Positions 1 to 7,120 of a stretch of 32,232 nucleotides of DNA are shown here, in pieces. The stretch lies in NCBI GenBank assembly GCA_900549405.1, contig URNZ01000017.1, forward strand, positions 1 through 32,232, given 5' to 3'. The notes under the pieces are model-generated. The model searched no databases. It was not told the origin of the DNA and saw nothing but the letters and a program-made list of their open reading frames with translations. Every line of letters starts with the position of its first letter. Position 1 is the first letter of the stretch. Both the position numbers and the translations under genes were made by a program. Origin of the DNA: an uncultured Eubacteriales bacterium (GTDB lineage: Bacteria; Bacillota; Clostridia; Oscillospirales; Oscillospiraceae).

Positions 1-104
1 TTGATGGTGAGGAAGTGAAAGAACTTCCCTTGGAAACTGAAACAACTGTCGAGACGGTGGTGCGGCTGGAGAGGAGGATTCAGTTATCCGAAAATTTCGA
101 ATAA
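1..104 (+). CDS. 3' end of an unidentified protein (partial)
   Basis: Frame 3 is open from the window edge to a TAA at 102-104 and encodes 33 residues, rich in Glu, Thr and Val. Frames 1 and 2 are closed early, so this is the only plausible reading, and the terminator hairpin that follows at 131-190 supports a real gene end here. The tail is acidic and hydrophilic, with no motif I recognise. No function can be assigned from so short a fragment. Confidence 0.5.
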   Translation, partial: DGEEVKELPLETETTVETVVRLERRIQLSENFE

Positions 105-130
105 CTGCGTCTAACGAAAAAAGCTGCACT

Positions 131-190
131 TGATAAGCCAGACCCGGAGAAGAAGCGCCGCCCATCACGCTTCTCCTCCGGGTCTTATCA
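131..190. terminator. Bidirectional terminator between convergent genes
   Basis: A long inverted repeat pairs 131-157 (TGATAAG, then GACCCGGAGAAGAAGCG) with 168-190 (CGCTTCTCCTCCGGGTC, then TTATCA), with few mismatches and a loop of about 10 nt. It lies between the plus-strand gene ending at 104 and the minus-strand gene ending at 193. A run of A at 117-122 on the plus strand reads as U on the minus-strand transcript, and TTTT follows on the plus side. It probably serves both genes. Confidence 0.7.
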
Positions 191-192
191 TT

Positions 193-630
193 TTAGAACA
201 TATAAAGGATACTATATACCCCTGCGAAGATCATGGCTCCTCCTATCAGGAAGAAGAAAAAGCCGGCGAAATAGGGGGGACGGACGGGGTCCTCCTGGAT
301 GAGCTTGGGGTTGTTGGGGTCGTAATAGCCGGTGACGCAGGCCCCCACGGGGCGGCAGGTGTCCTGGCGGCTGGCGTATCGATAGGTCTTGCCGTCCACT
401 GTGTACTCATAGGTGGGCAGATGGACGGTGGTGCAGCCCTCCAGGCGGGTGCCGTCCTCCTGCTCCTCCCAGGTGGTCATGGTGGACTTTTCAATGTGGA
501 CGATCTTCATGGGGGTGGTGCCGGTGTAGCGCTTGCGGTCACCTTCATAGGCCCGGAAGAGATTACGGCGGTGGAACACGCCCGCCGTGATCAGCAGCAG
601 CCCCACCACAAGAAACACCAGATCTTCCAT
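193..630 (-). CDS. DUF3592-like two-TM membrane protein
   Basis: A 145-residue protein with a hydrophobic helix at the N terminus (about residues 4-20) and a second near the C terminus (about 118-142). The soluble stretch between them contains YEYTVDGKTY and VTGYYDPNNP, the pattern of DUF3592 proteins, where a 'tYeY.vdGk.Y' strand precedes a 'v.YdP.nP' strand. Function is unknown for the family; it is probably anchored in the cytoplasmic membrane with an extracytoplasmic beta-domain. The start is the ATG at 630, 8 nt after GGGAGG. The gene stands alone, convergent with the partial gene to its left and divergent from the MGMT-family gene. Confidence 0.7.
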   Translation of the reverse strand: MEDLVFLVVGLLLITAGVFHRRNLFRAYEGDRKRYTGTTPMKIVHIEKSTMTTWEEQEDGTRLEGCTTVHLPTYEYTVDGKTYRYASRQDTCRPVGACVTGYYDPNNPKLIQEDPVRPPYFAGFFFFLIGGAMIFAGVYSILYMF

Positions 631-692
631 ACTCGATTCCTCCCTTTTTCTGTTCTGTCCTCATTCTATCACGGGGCGGGGGAGGGGAACAT

Positions 693-705
693 TAACCAAA
701 GGTTA
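693..705. promoter_or_regulatory. Short palindrome in divergent intergenic region
   Basis: TAACC-AAA-GGTTA is a perfect 5-bp inverted repeat around a 3-nt centre, in the 157-nt gap between the minus-strand DUF3592 gene and the plus-strand MGMT-family gene. It could be an operator for either gene, but it is short and I could not place a convincing promoter around it. The rest of the gap shows only the DUF3592 ribosome binding site at its left end and that of the MGMT-family gene at its right end. Confidence 0.25.
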
Positions 706-787
706 GGAAGGCCGTTGGAGAAAAAGAAATGGACATTTGCCGCCGGATCTGAGAGAATGGAAAAAACGCGAAGGGGGAGACGGGAGC

Positions 788-1084
788 ATGGACGAGGAGC
801 TGGCCTATCTGGTGCTGTCGGTGGTGGAGGAGATACCCGCCGGGCGTGTGGCGACCTATGGCCAGCTGGCCCGGCTCATCGGGCGGGAGCGGAACGCCCG
901 GCTGGTGGCAAGGGTGCTGTCCCACGCCCAGGAGTATGGCAGCTTTCCCTGCCACCGGGTGGTGGACCACAGCGGACGCATCGCCCCCGGCTGGCCGGAG
1001 CAGGCCCGTCTGCTGGCCCAGGAGGGCGTCCCCTTCCGGAACCCCACCCACGTGGACATGAAACGGGCGCAGTGGGAGGAGTGA
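788..1084 (+). CDS. MGMT-family (alkyltransferase-like) DNA repair protein
   Basis: A 98-residue protein covering only the C-terminal DNA-binding/active-site domain of O6-alkylguanine-DNA alkyltransferases (PF01035). GRVATYGQLARLIG is the characteristic winged-helix entry, and FPCHRVV carries the PCHR active-site motif with the acceptor cysteine at Cys55. The small alkyltransferase-like (ATL) proteins usually replace this Cys with Trp, so this short form may be a true methyl acceptor. Residues 36-43 (RNARLVAR) depart from the usual R-AVG-AL sequence. The start at 788 is chosen because GGGGGAGACGGGAGC lies directly upstream; an earlier in-frame ATG at 737 has no comparable site. It may repair alkylated guanine or flag lesions for nucleotide excision repair. 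Confidence 0.8.
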   Translation: MDEELAYLVLSVVEEIPAGRVATYGQLARLIGRERNARLVARVLSHAQEYGSFPCHRVVDHSGRIAPGWPEQARLLAQEGVPFRNPTHVDMKRAQWEE

Positions 1085-1108
1085 GCTGGTCCCGCCCCAC
1101 CTTTATAA

Positions 1109-1137
1109 TTGACGGAAAAACGCAAAAATGTTAAAAT
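1109..1137 (+). promoter_or_regulatory. Sigma-A promoter of the two-component operon
   Basis: TTGACG (1109-1114), a 17-nt spacer and TAAAAT (1132-1137) match the consensus at five of six bases in each hexamer. The promoter lies about 80 nt before the response-regulator start. The leader between them shows no obvious hairpin, and I see no clear LytTR-type direct repeat. Confidence 0.65.
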
Positions 1138-1215
1138 GCAATACGTAAAAAATGGGGTTTTCTGCGACGAGATAGGCGTGGCGGGGAGAGAGACATCCCG
1201 AAAAGGTGGGCTTTC

Positions 1216-1950
1216 ATGATTCAAATTGGCTTATGCGACGATGACCTGGCGATCTTGGGCCAGCTGCGGGTGCTGCTGGACCGCTATCGGGTGGAGCGGA
1301 ACGCGGAGATCGCCACGGCGGCCTTTCAAAGCCCGCTGGAGCTGCTGGCAGAGATCGAGAAGGGGATGCGGTTCGACATCCTGCTGCTGGACGTGATCAT
1401 GCCCGGGGAAAACGGCATCGACGCCGCCCGGGAGATCCGCCGGTATGACAACAACGTGAAGATCATCTTCCTCACCTCCTCCGCGGAGTTCGCCGTGGAG
1501 TCCTACACCGTGGGGGCCTATTTTTATCAGCTCAAGCCCATCTGGGAGGAGAGCTTTTTCCGCCTGATGGACTCGGTCATCGCCGAGTGCGAGAAGAGCA
1601 GCGGCATGAGCCTGATCCTCCGGTGCAAAAGCGGAATCACCCGGGTGGAGCTGGACAAGCTGGAATACTGCGAGGTGCTGGGCCACTCCCTGTGGCTGCA
1701 TCTGGTGGGTGGCACGGTGCTGGAGAGCGTGGGGCGGATGGACCACCTGTGCGAGCAGCTGGCCGACCACCCGAATTTCCTGCGGGTCCACCGGTCCTTC
1801 CTCATCAATATGGACCATGTGAAGGCCATCGTCCCCAAGGCCATCACCATGGCCAGCCTGGCCGAGCTGCCCGTGCCCCGGGGGAAGTATGCTGAGCTGA
1901 AGGACCGGTATCTGGAGTATGCCTTCCACCGAAAGCAGGTGTTCCTGTGA
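1216..1950 (+). CDS. LytTR-family response regulator
   Basis: A 244-residue regulator. The N-terminal receiver domain (about 1-120) has the acidic cluster Asp8-Asp9-Asp10, the phosphoacceptor Asp59 in LLLDVIMPG and the conserved Lys107 in QLKP. The C-terminal LytTR DNA-binding domain (about 140-235) contains the typical LEYCEVLGHSLWLHL strand and the FLRVHRSFLINMDHVKAI signature. It is the AgrA/VirR/LytR class, which binds direct repeats upstream of target promoters. It overlaps the downstream kinase by 4 nt (GTGA), so the two are translationally coupled and form a cognate pair. Targets cannot be read from this window, but the lipoprotein gene immediately downstream is a natural candidate. 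Confidence 0.93.
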   Translation: MIQIGLCDDDLAILGQLRVLLDRYRVERNAEIATAAFQSPLELLAEIEKGMRFDILLLDVIMPGENGIDAAREIRRYDNNVKIIFLTSSAEFAVESYTVGAYFYQLKPIWEESFFRLMDSVIAECEKSSGMSLILRCKSGITRVELDKLEYCEVLGHSLWLHLVGGTVLESVGRMDHLCEQLADHPNFLRVHRSFLINMDHVKAIVPKAITMASLAELPVPRGKYAELKDRYLEYAFHRKQVFL

Positions 1951-3197
1951 TCCTTTACATATGCAACACCGTGGCGGTGGGCCTGTTCGGCATCATCCTG
2001 TCCGCCGCCTTCTGCAACATCCGGTGGGACCGGAAAAACGTTCTGTGGATGGCCGCCGCCACCGTCGCCATCTATATCCTTCAGGCGGTGGTCTATTTTG
2101 GCATCGACACCATCCAGGGGCAGTATCTCTATCCCATCCACACCCACCTGACCCTGGCCATCGTGCTGTGTATCCTCAGCCGCCAGCGGCTGTGGCCGGT
2201 CATCTCGGTCCTCACGGCCTATCTGTGCTGCCAGCTGCGGCGGTGGCTGGCCCTGGTCATCGTGGCCGTTTTTAGCGGGGGAGACCGGATGCAGTACATC
2301 GCGGAGATGGCCCTCACCATCCCCCTGCTGATCCTGCTGCTGCGGGCGGCCCCGGCGGTGCGCTCCGTGTCCCGGTATTCCACCGCCGTCCAGTGCCAGT
2401 TCGGCAGCATCCCGGCCCTGTATTATGCGTTTGACTATCTCACCCGGGTGTACACCGACCTGCTGGAGAGCGGCTCTCCGGTGGTGGTGGAGTTTATGCC
2501 CTTTGTGTGTTGCGTGGCCTACATCATCTTTGTGGTACGCCTGTCGGCGGAGCAGCGGGCCAGGACCCACTTGGAGCAGCTGCAAAGCAGCCTGAATCTT
2601 CAGGTGAACCAGGCCGTGCGGGAGATCGAGGGCCTGCGGGAGTCCCAGCGGAAGACCCGGGCCTATCGCCACGACCTGCGCCACCACCTGCAATATCTGG
2701 ACGCCTGTCTGGAGAACGGCCAGATCGACCAGGCCCGAAAGTATATCCGCTCCATCGACGCGGAGATCGAGGCCAGCCGCCTGACCGTCTATTGCGAGAA
2801 CGAGGCGGCCAACCTGATCCTGTCTGCCTTTGCCGCCCGGGCGAAAAACCAGGACGTGTCCCTGTCCATCCACGCCCAGCTGCCCCATGTGCTGCCCATT
2901 GCGGAGAGCGACCTGTGCGTGCTGCTGTCCAACGCCCTGGAGAACGCCCTTCACGCCTGCGCCGGACTGGAGCACGGCAGCATTGTGGTGCAGACCTATG
3001 TGCAGAGCGAGAAGTTTTTCCTCCAGGTGGTCAACGACTGTCCCGGGCCGGTGCAGTTTAATCGGGGCGTGCCGGTGACGGACCGCCCGGGCCACGGCGT
3101 GGGGGTGCGCAGCATCTGCGCCATCGTGGAGCGGTATGGCGGAATATACAGTTTTTCCGTTCAAAACGGCCATTTTGTATTGCGACTTTCCCTGTGA
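1947..3197 (+). CDS. AgrC-like GHKL sensor histidine kinase
   Basis: A 416-residue membrane kinase. About 200 N-terminal residues form five or six hydrophobic segments without a recognisable sensor domain, followed by a coiled coil (about 205-235). The dimerisation/phosphorylation motif YRHDLRHH has the likely phospho-His at 242. The ATP-binding domain has the N box SNALENALHAC (Asn329) and the G box GHGVGV at 382-387. This architecture matches AgrC/ComD/VirS-type kinases (HATPase_c_5/GHKL), which often sense peptides. The GTG start overlaps the regulator stop by 4 nt. No agrB/agrD-like peptide gene lies next to it, so the signal is unknown. Confidence 0.9.
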   Translation: MILYICNTVAVGLFGIILSAAFCNIRWDRKNVLWMAAATVAIYILQAVVYFGIDTIQGQYLYPIHTHLTLAIVLCILSRQRLWPVISVLTAYLCCQLRRWLALVIVAVFSGGDRMQYIAEMALTIPLLILLLRAAPAVRSVSRYSTAVQCQFGSIPALYYAFDYLTRVYTDLLESGSPVVVEFMPFVCCVAYIIFVVRLSAEQRARTHLEQLQSSLNLQVNQAVREIEGLRESQRKTRAYRHDLRHHLQYLDACLENGQIDQARKYIRSIDAEIEASRLTVYCENEAANLILSAFAARAKNQDVSLSIHAQLPHVLPIAESDLCVLLSNALENALHACAGLEHGSIVVQTYVQSEKFFLQVVNDCPGPVQFNRGVPVTDRPGHGVGVRSICAIVERYGGIYSFSVQNGHFVLRLSL

Positions 3198-3229
3198 CTC
3201 GGGGCCGAACGACATTTCAGGGCATTTTC

Positions 3230-3260
3230 AGGACGTTTCGTGCAGAAGCGTCCTTTTTTA
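3230..3260 (+). terminator. Rho-independent terminator after the kinase gene
   Basis: AGGACGTTTC (3230-3239) pairs with GAAGCGTCCT (3245-3254) around a 5-nt loop, with one G-U pair, and runs directly into TTTTTT. It ends the two-component operon and separates it from the lipoprotein gene. Confidence 0.85.
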
Positions 3261-3331
3261 TTTGCCGGGGGGCTATACTGTAGCCACAGTGCAAGGCACC
3301 GGAAAAAGAGAAAAATTTGGAGGAATTTATC

Positions 3332-3790
3332 ATGAAAAGACTGCTTACCCTGACCCTGGCCCTGGTGATGTCCCTGTCCCTGACCGCCTGCGGCGGCTCT
3401 GATGACGACGCCAGCAGCAGCGATGTGAACGACGTGTCCACCAGCGTCTCTGAGCCCGCCGAGGACGGCAGCGGCGACGCCTCTGTCCCCGAGGGCCGCA
3501 TCAGCGAGGAGAAGCTGGCCGAGCTGACCGAGGCCTATAACAACGTGGCCGTGCCCTATAACGAGATCGCCAACCTGGTGAATGAGAACGGCTGGATGGC
3601 CGACGAGCAGACCAACGCCGAGATGAACGCCATGAACAGCACCCTGGGCACCGTTGGCACCGCCCTGACCGAGGACATCTCCATGCTGGACGGCGTGGAT
3701 GTGGACGCTCTGATCGCCGCCCTGAGCGACGAGCTGCCCGGCGCTCTGGCTGAGCTGAAGGACCGCGTCTCCGTGCCCTACGAGGGCTGA
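3332..3790 (+). CDS. Small secreted lipoprotein, acidic, unknown function
   Basis: A 152-residue protein with a signal peptide (MKRLL plus a hydrophobic core) ending in the lipobox LTAC|G, so it should be lipidated and held on the outer face of the membrane. A flexible Asp/Ser/Glu-rich linker follows (about residues 24-55), then a predicted all-helical domain (about 56-152) with heptad-like Leu/Ala spacing. I recognise no family. The start is chosen at 3332, 8 nt after GGAGGAA; a longer in-frame start 15 nt upstream would bury this site. It lies between the two-component terminator and its own terminator, so it is probably monocistronic and could be a target of the upstream LytTR regulator. 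No clear promoter hexamers were found. Confidence 0.75.
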   Translation: MKRLLTLTLALVMSLSLTACGGSDDDASSSDVNDVSTSVSEPAEDGSGDASVPEGRISEEKLAELTEAYNNVAVPYNEIANLVNENGWMADEQTNAEMNAMNSTLGTVGTALTEDISMLDGVDVDALIAALSDELPGALAELKDRVSVPYEG

Positions 3791-3806
3791 TCGACCCATC
3801 TGAATG

Positions 3807-3852
3807 AAACGGCTGACTGTCCGGTCCTTATCCCGCGGCAGTCAGCCGTTTT
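3807..3852 (+). terminator. Terminator after the lipoprotein gene
   Basis: AAACGGCTGACTG (3807-3819) pairs perfectly with CAGTCAGCCGTTTT (3839-3852), with a 19-nt loop and a T-rich end. It lies between the lipoprotein stop and the lemA ribosome binding site. Confidence 0.85.
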
Positions 3853-3877
3853 GCATCAATACAGGAGGTAACATTTC

Positions 3878-4429
3878 ATGACGATCCTAATTATCATTGT
3901 CCTTCTGGTGATCCTGGTGGCCGGGTGGGTCATGTCCACCCAGCGGCGGCTGGTGGTGATGGACGAGAACATCAACAACGCCATGAGCCAGATCGGCGTG
4001 CAGCTCTCCTCCCGCTTCGACGCGCTAACCGCCCTGTTGGATCTGGCCAAGGGCTATGCCGCCCACGAGTCCCAGACCCTGATCGAGACCATCAAGTCCC
4101 GCCGCAGCGTCATCACCGCCAAGTCCACCCCCCAGGACGTGCTCCAGCAGGAGGGCGTGATCTCCGAGGCCCTGGGCCGCATCTCCATGGTGGCCGAGCG
4201 CTACCCCGAGCTGAAGGCGGACAAGGGCTATGCCAAGTGCATGGACGCGGTGGACAGCTATGAGAAGATGGTGCGCACCAGCCGCCTCATCTATAACGAC
4301 TCTGTCACCAAACTGAACCGGGAGATCCGTATGTTCCCCGTCAGTCTCATCGCCGGGATGCTGGGCTTCCGCCAGCGGGACTATCTGGAGGCCCGGGAAG
4401 ACAAGGCCGACATGCCCAGCATGAAGTGA
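3878..4429 (+). CDS. lemA: LemA family protein
   Basis: A 183-residue protein with a single N-terminal membrane helix (residues 3-18) followed by a long, mostly helical domain. NINNAMSQIGVQLSSRFDAL is the LemA family hallmark, with the usual 'QL.rR.dli.nLv' heptads. LemA proteins are widespread membrane-anchored proteins of uncertain role, often beside TPM or DUF2207 genes, and are thought to act in envelope stress or protein quality control. AGGAGG lies 9 nt before the ATG. The stop overlaps the DUF2207 gene start (TGATG), a very common pairing that supports joint function in the membrane. Confidence 0.92.
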   Translation: MTILIIIVLLVILVAGWVMSTQRRLVVMDENINNAMSQIGVQLSSRFDALTALLDLAKGYAAHESQTLIETIKSRRSVITAKSTPQDVLQQEGVISEALGRISMVAERYPELKADKGYAKCMDAVDSYEKMVRTSRLIYNDSVTKLNREIRMFPVSLIAGMLGFRQRDYLEAREDKADMPSMK

Positions 4430-6096
4430 TGAAGACCCTGACCCGACTTTTCGCGGCCCTGCTGCTGACGGCGGGGCTGTGCGCCGTCCCGGCGGGGGCG
4501 GCCAACCAGGTGGAGCGACTGACCACCGACGTGGCCCTGGAGCAGGACGGCTTGGCCCACGTGACTCAGGTCTTCTCCGCACAGACGGACGAGGGCACGG
4601 AGTTTTACATGGACCGGCTCACCTCCGGCGGGCTGACCTATGCCAACTTCGCCGTATCCGACGAGAACGGCCCCTACGCCGCAGAGAAAGCGGACAGCTG
4701 GGACATCGATGCGTCCTTTGAGGAGAAGGCGGGCAAGTGCGGCCTGCTGAACATCGACGGGGGCGTGGAGCTGTGCTGGGGCATCACCGACTACGGCTCC
4801 CACACCTACACGGTGTCCTATGATATCCAGGGCCTGGTGGGGGGCTATTCCGACGCCGACGGGCTGCTCTATCGCTTCATCGACCCGGACCAGGCTGTGT
4901 TCCCCACCGACGCCGACCTGACCATCCGCATGGCCGACGGCACGCCCCTGACCCAGGACAACTGCGGCATCTGGGCCTTCGGCTTTGAGGGGCAAATTCA
5001 GTTTGAGGATGGCGTCATCCACGCCTGGACGGACAGTCCCTTAGAGGGCAGCCAGTATCTGACGGTGATGACCCAGCTACAGTCCGGTCTGCTCCAGCCC
5101 CAGCGGGTGGAGGAGGACAGCTTTCAGACGGTGAAGGACGCCGCCTTTCAGGGCAGCGACTACACCGACCCGGAGGACGAACCCCTGACGGCCATGGACA
5201 TCGTCTGGATGGTGGTCTCCCTGGCGGTGATCCTGGGCGGCATCTTCGGCATCTTTGCCCTGCTCCGGGCCAGGAAGAAGGCCAAGGAGAAGAAGCGGCT
5301 GGCCAAGATCGACTACTTCCGGGATGCTCCCAACGGCGGTGACCTGAACGTGTCCTATGCCCTGGGGCTGGGGCTGAAGGTCTGTACCGACGAGAGCTAT
5401 CTGGCCGCCCGGGTGCTGCGCCTGGTCACCCTGGGCAGCCTGGAGCCGGAGCTGGAGCCGGGGAAGAAAAACCGGGCATCCATGCGCTTTCTCCGGGAGC
5501 CCCACAACGGCGACCCCTTTGACGAGGCCCTGTACACCTTTTTACAGGCGGCGGCGGGGGCGGACGGGGTGCTCCAGGACAGAGAGCTGGAGGATTTCTG
5601 CTATGATGACCGCCACGCCAAGACCTTAAGCGACATGCTGGAGAGCTGTCATCACCAGGGGGAGCTGACCCTGTCCCGCGGCGGCTGCCTGAAGGGAAAC
5701 CAGTGCCGCCGGGCCAAGGACCTGACGGCCAGGGGTCAGCAGCAGCGGGACGAGCTGCTGGGCCTGAAGCGCTATCTGCTGGACTTCTCCCTGCTGGCGG
5801 AGCGGGACGTGAAGGAGACCTTCCTGTGGCAGGAGTATATGGTCTATGCCGCTCTGCTGGGGGTGGCCAAGCAGGTGATGGAGCAGCTGCGGCGGCTCTA
5901 TCCCGGCCAGCTGGACCAGGTGGAGCAGTATCAGCGCTATCTTCAGAGCACGGCCCACTGGAACGCCTATCTGGCCGGCGCGGTGGAGCGCCAGCGGCAG
6001 GAGAGCCAGGCGGCCCGCTTTGGCGGCGGGGGCGGCATCGCCTCCCTGGGCGGAGGCGGCGGCGCTTCCGGCGGGGGCGGCATGGGCACCCGATGA
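4429..6096 (+). CDS. DUF2207 family membrane protein
   Basis: About 555 residues: a signal peptide ending near AGAAN, an extracytoplasmic beta-rich DUF2207 domain (about 25-230), a transmembrane helix (about 258-282) followed by a basic stop-transfer RARKKAKEKKR, and a large cytoplasmic helical domain (about 295-530). The C terminus is a glycine-rich tail (GGGGG and GGGGASGGGG runs), as is usual for the family. Function is unknown in the literature, but the co-occurrence with LemA is well known. The start is ATG 4429, overlapping the lemA stop by 1 nt; a GTG at 4426 is an alternative. With lemA and the next two genes it probably forms one transcript, since no terminator lies between them. Confidence 0.88.
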   Translation: MKTLTRLFAALLLTAGLCAVPAGAANQVERLTTDVALEQDGLAHVTQVFSAQTDEGTEFYMDRLTSGGLTYANFAVSDENGPYAAEKADSWDIDASFEEKAGKCGLLNIDGGVELCWGITDYGSHTYTVSYDIQGLVGGYSDADGLLYRFIDPDQAVFPTDADLTIRMADGTPLTQDNCGIWAFGFEGQIQFEDGVIHAWTDSPLEGSQYLTVMTQLQSGLLQPQRVEEDSFQTVKDAAFQGSDYTDPEDEPLTAMDIVWMVVSLAVILGGIFGIFALLRARKKAKEKKRLAKIDYFRDAPNGGDLNVSYALGLGLKVCTDESYLAARVLRLVTLGSLEPELEPGKKNRASMRFLREPHNGDPFDEALYTFLQAAAGADGVLQDRELEDFCYDDRHAKTLSDMLESCHHQGELTLSRGGCLKGNQCRRAKDLTARGQQQRDELLGLKRYLLDFSLLAERDVKETFLWQEYMVYAALLGVAKQVMEQLRRLYPGQLDQVEQYQRYLQSTAHWNAYLAGAVERQRQESQAARFGGGGGIASLGGGGGASGGGGMGTR

Positions 6097-6147
6097 CAAA
6101 AGAGAGAATCAACCAACGAACCAACGGAACTTTAGGAGGAAACGATC

Positions 6148-7107
6148 ATGGGATTATTCAGTAACAAGAAGAAGCTCTGCCCCATCTGCGGCAACCCCAC
6201 CCCACGGCTGCTGCCCACCAAGATCGAAGGAGAGGCCATCTGCAAGGAGTGCGACGCCAAAGTGGATCTACCCGCCGGGGCCATCAACAGCATGTCCCTC
6301 ACCGATTTCAAGCAGTATCTGGCCGCCTTTGAGGAGAACCAGGTCCTCCAGCAGGAGTTTCAGGAGACCTATCGCTTCAACATCGGCTTTTGGGGCTGCA
6401 CCGTCTATGTGGACGAGGAGCACGGCCTGTTCCGCATGAAAGACGGCGCGGGCTGGGCCTTCCAGGGCAAGGATATCAAGTCCATCCGCATCTCCGAGGA
6501 CAGCAGCCCCCTGTATGAGAGCGCCAGCGGCACCCTGAAGTGCTACGCCAGCCAGGTGCCCGCCCGGGTGGATGCCCTGTCGGCCCAGATCGCCCAGTTC
6601 CACATGGAAAAGCAGATGTTCCAGCGGCGGGAGGCCATGGAGGGCCTGCACCGGGCCGGACAGGAGACCCCGGAGGAGCGCCGGGAGCGGGAGCGGGACA
6701 ACGACCTGTACCGCCCCAAGTTCGACGTGCCCGCCCCTGTGGAGAAGTTCCGCATCGAGATCAAGCTGAACCACCCCTATTGGAAGTCCTTTGACGAGAA
6801 AATTTCCGGCCCGGAATTTGACCGGGACTACCCCCGGGCGGCAGATTACATGAAGAGCTATCGGGAGCAGACGGAGGAGCTGCACCAACTGGCCAAAAAG
6901 CTGATGCACATGATGGACCCCAAGGCCGGTGAGACCCAGGTGGGCGGCGCTGCCGCTGCGGCCACCACTCAGTCTGCGGCCCAGACCGTGCCCACCGTGC
7001 CCGCCGACGCCGTGGCCGAGATCCAGAAGTATAAGGCACTGCTGGATGCCGGTGTCCTCACCGAGGAGGAGTTCACGGCCAAGAAGCGGCAGCTGCTGGG
7101 CATCTGA
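6148..7107 (+). CDS. Zinc-ribbon (DUF4428-like) protein with C-terminal SHOCT motif
   Basis: A 319-residue cytoplasmic protein without membrane helices. The N terminus has a treble-clef-type zinc ribbon with Cys11-x2-Cys14 and Cys32-x2-Cys35, as in DUF4428. A beta-rich middle section (about 60-150) is followed by a charged helical region (150-185). The C terminus (about 288-319) is a SHOCT domain: the [18 protein letters not shown] segment followed by the typical K-K-x-x-LLGI ending. SHOCT motifs usually terminate oligomerising or phage/stress-associated proteins. A strong GGAGGAAACGATC precedes the ATG. The neighbours suggest it is the cytoplasmic component of the LemA/DUF2207 system, which is inference. 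Confidence 0.85.
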   Translation: MGLFSNKKKLCPICGNPTPRLLPTKIEGEAICKECDAKVDLPAGAINSMSLTDFKQYLAAFEENQVLQQEFQETYRFNIGFWGCTVYVDEEHGLFRMKDGAGWAFQGKDIKSIRISEDSSPLYESASGTLKCYASQVPARVDALSAQIAQFHMEKQMFQRREAMEGLHRAGQETPEERRERERDNDLYRPKFDVPAPVEKFRIEIKLNHPYWKSFDEKISGPEFDRDYPRAADYMKSYREQTEELHQLAKKLMHMMDPKAGETQVGGAAAAATTQSAAQTVPTVPADAVAEIQKYKALLDAGVLTEEEFTAKKRQLLGI

Positions 7108-7120
7108 GCGGAGGGCGACC

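Noticed and set aside
737..787. Longer N terminus for the MGMT-family protein
   Set aside because: The extra 17 residues are polar and unlike the family, and the better ribosome binding site serves the ATG at 788.
1527..3215. Long open frame (562 codons) opposite the two-component genes
   Set aside because: It is antisense to two clearly recognisable genes, has no ribosome binding site and reads as His/Gly/Gln-rich low-information sequence typical of GC-rich antisense frames.
3262..3279. Promoter TTGCCG/TATACT before the lipoprotein gene
   Set aside because: The hexamers are only 6 nt apart; a -35 at proper distance falls in the terminator T run and does not match the consensus.
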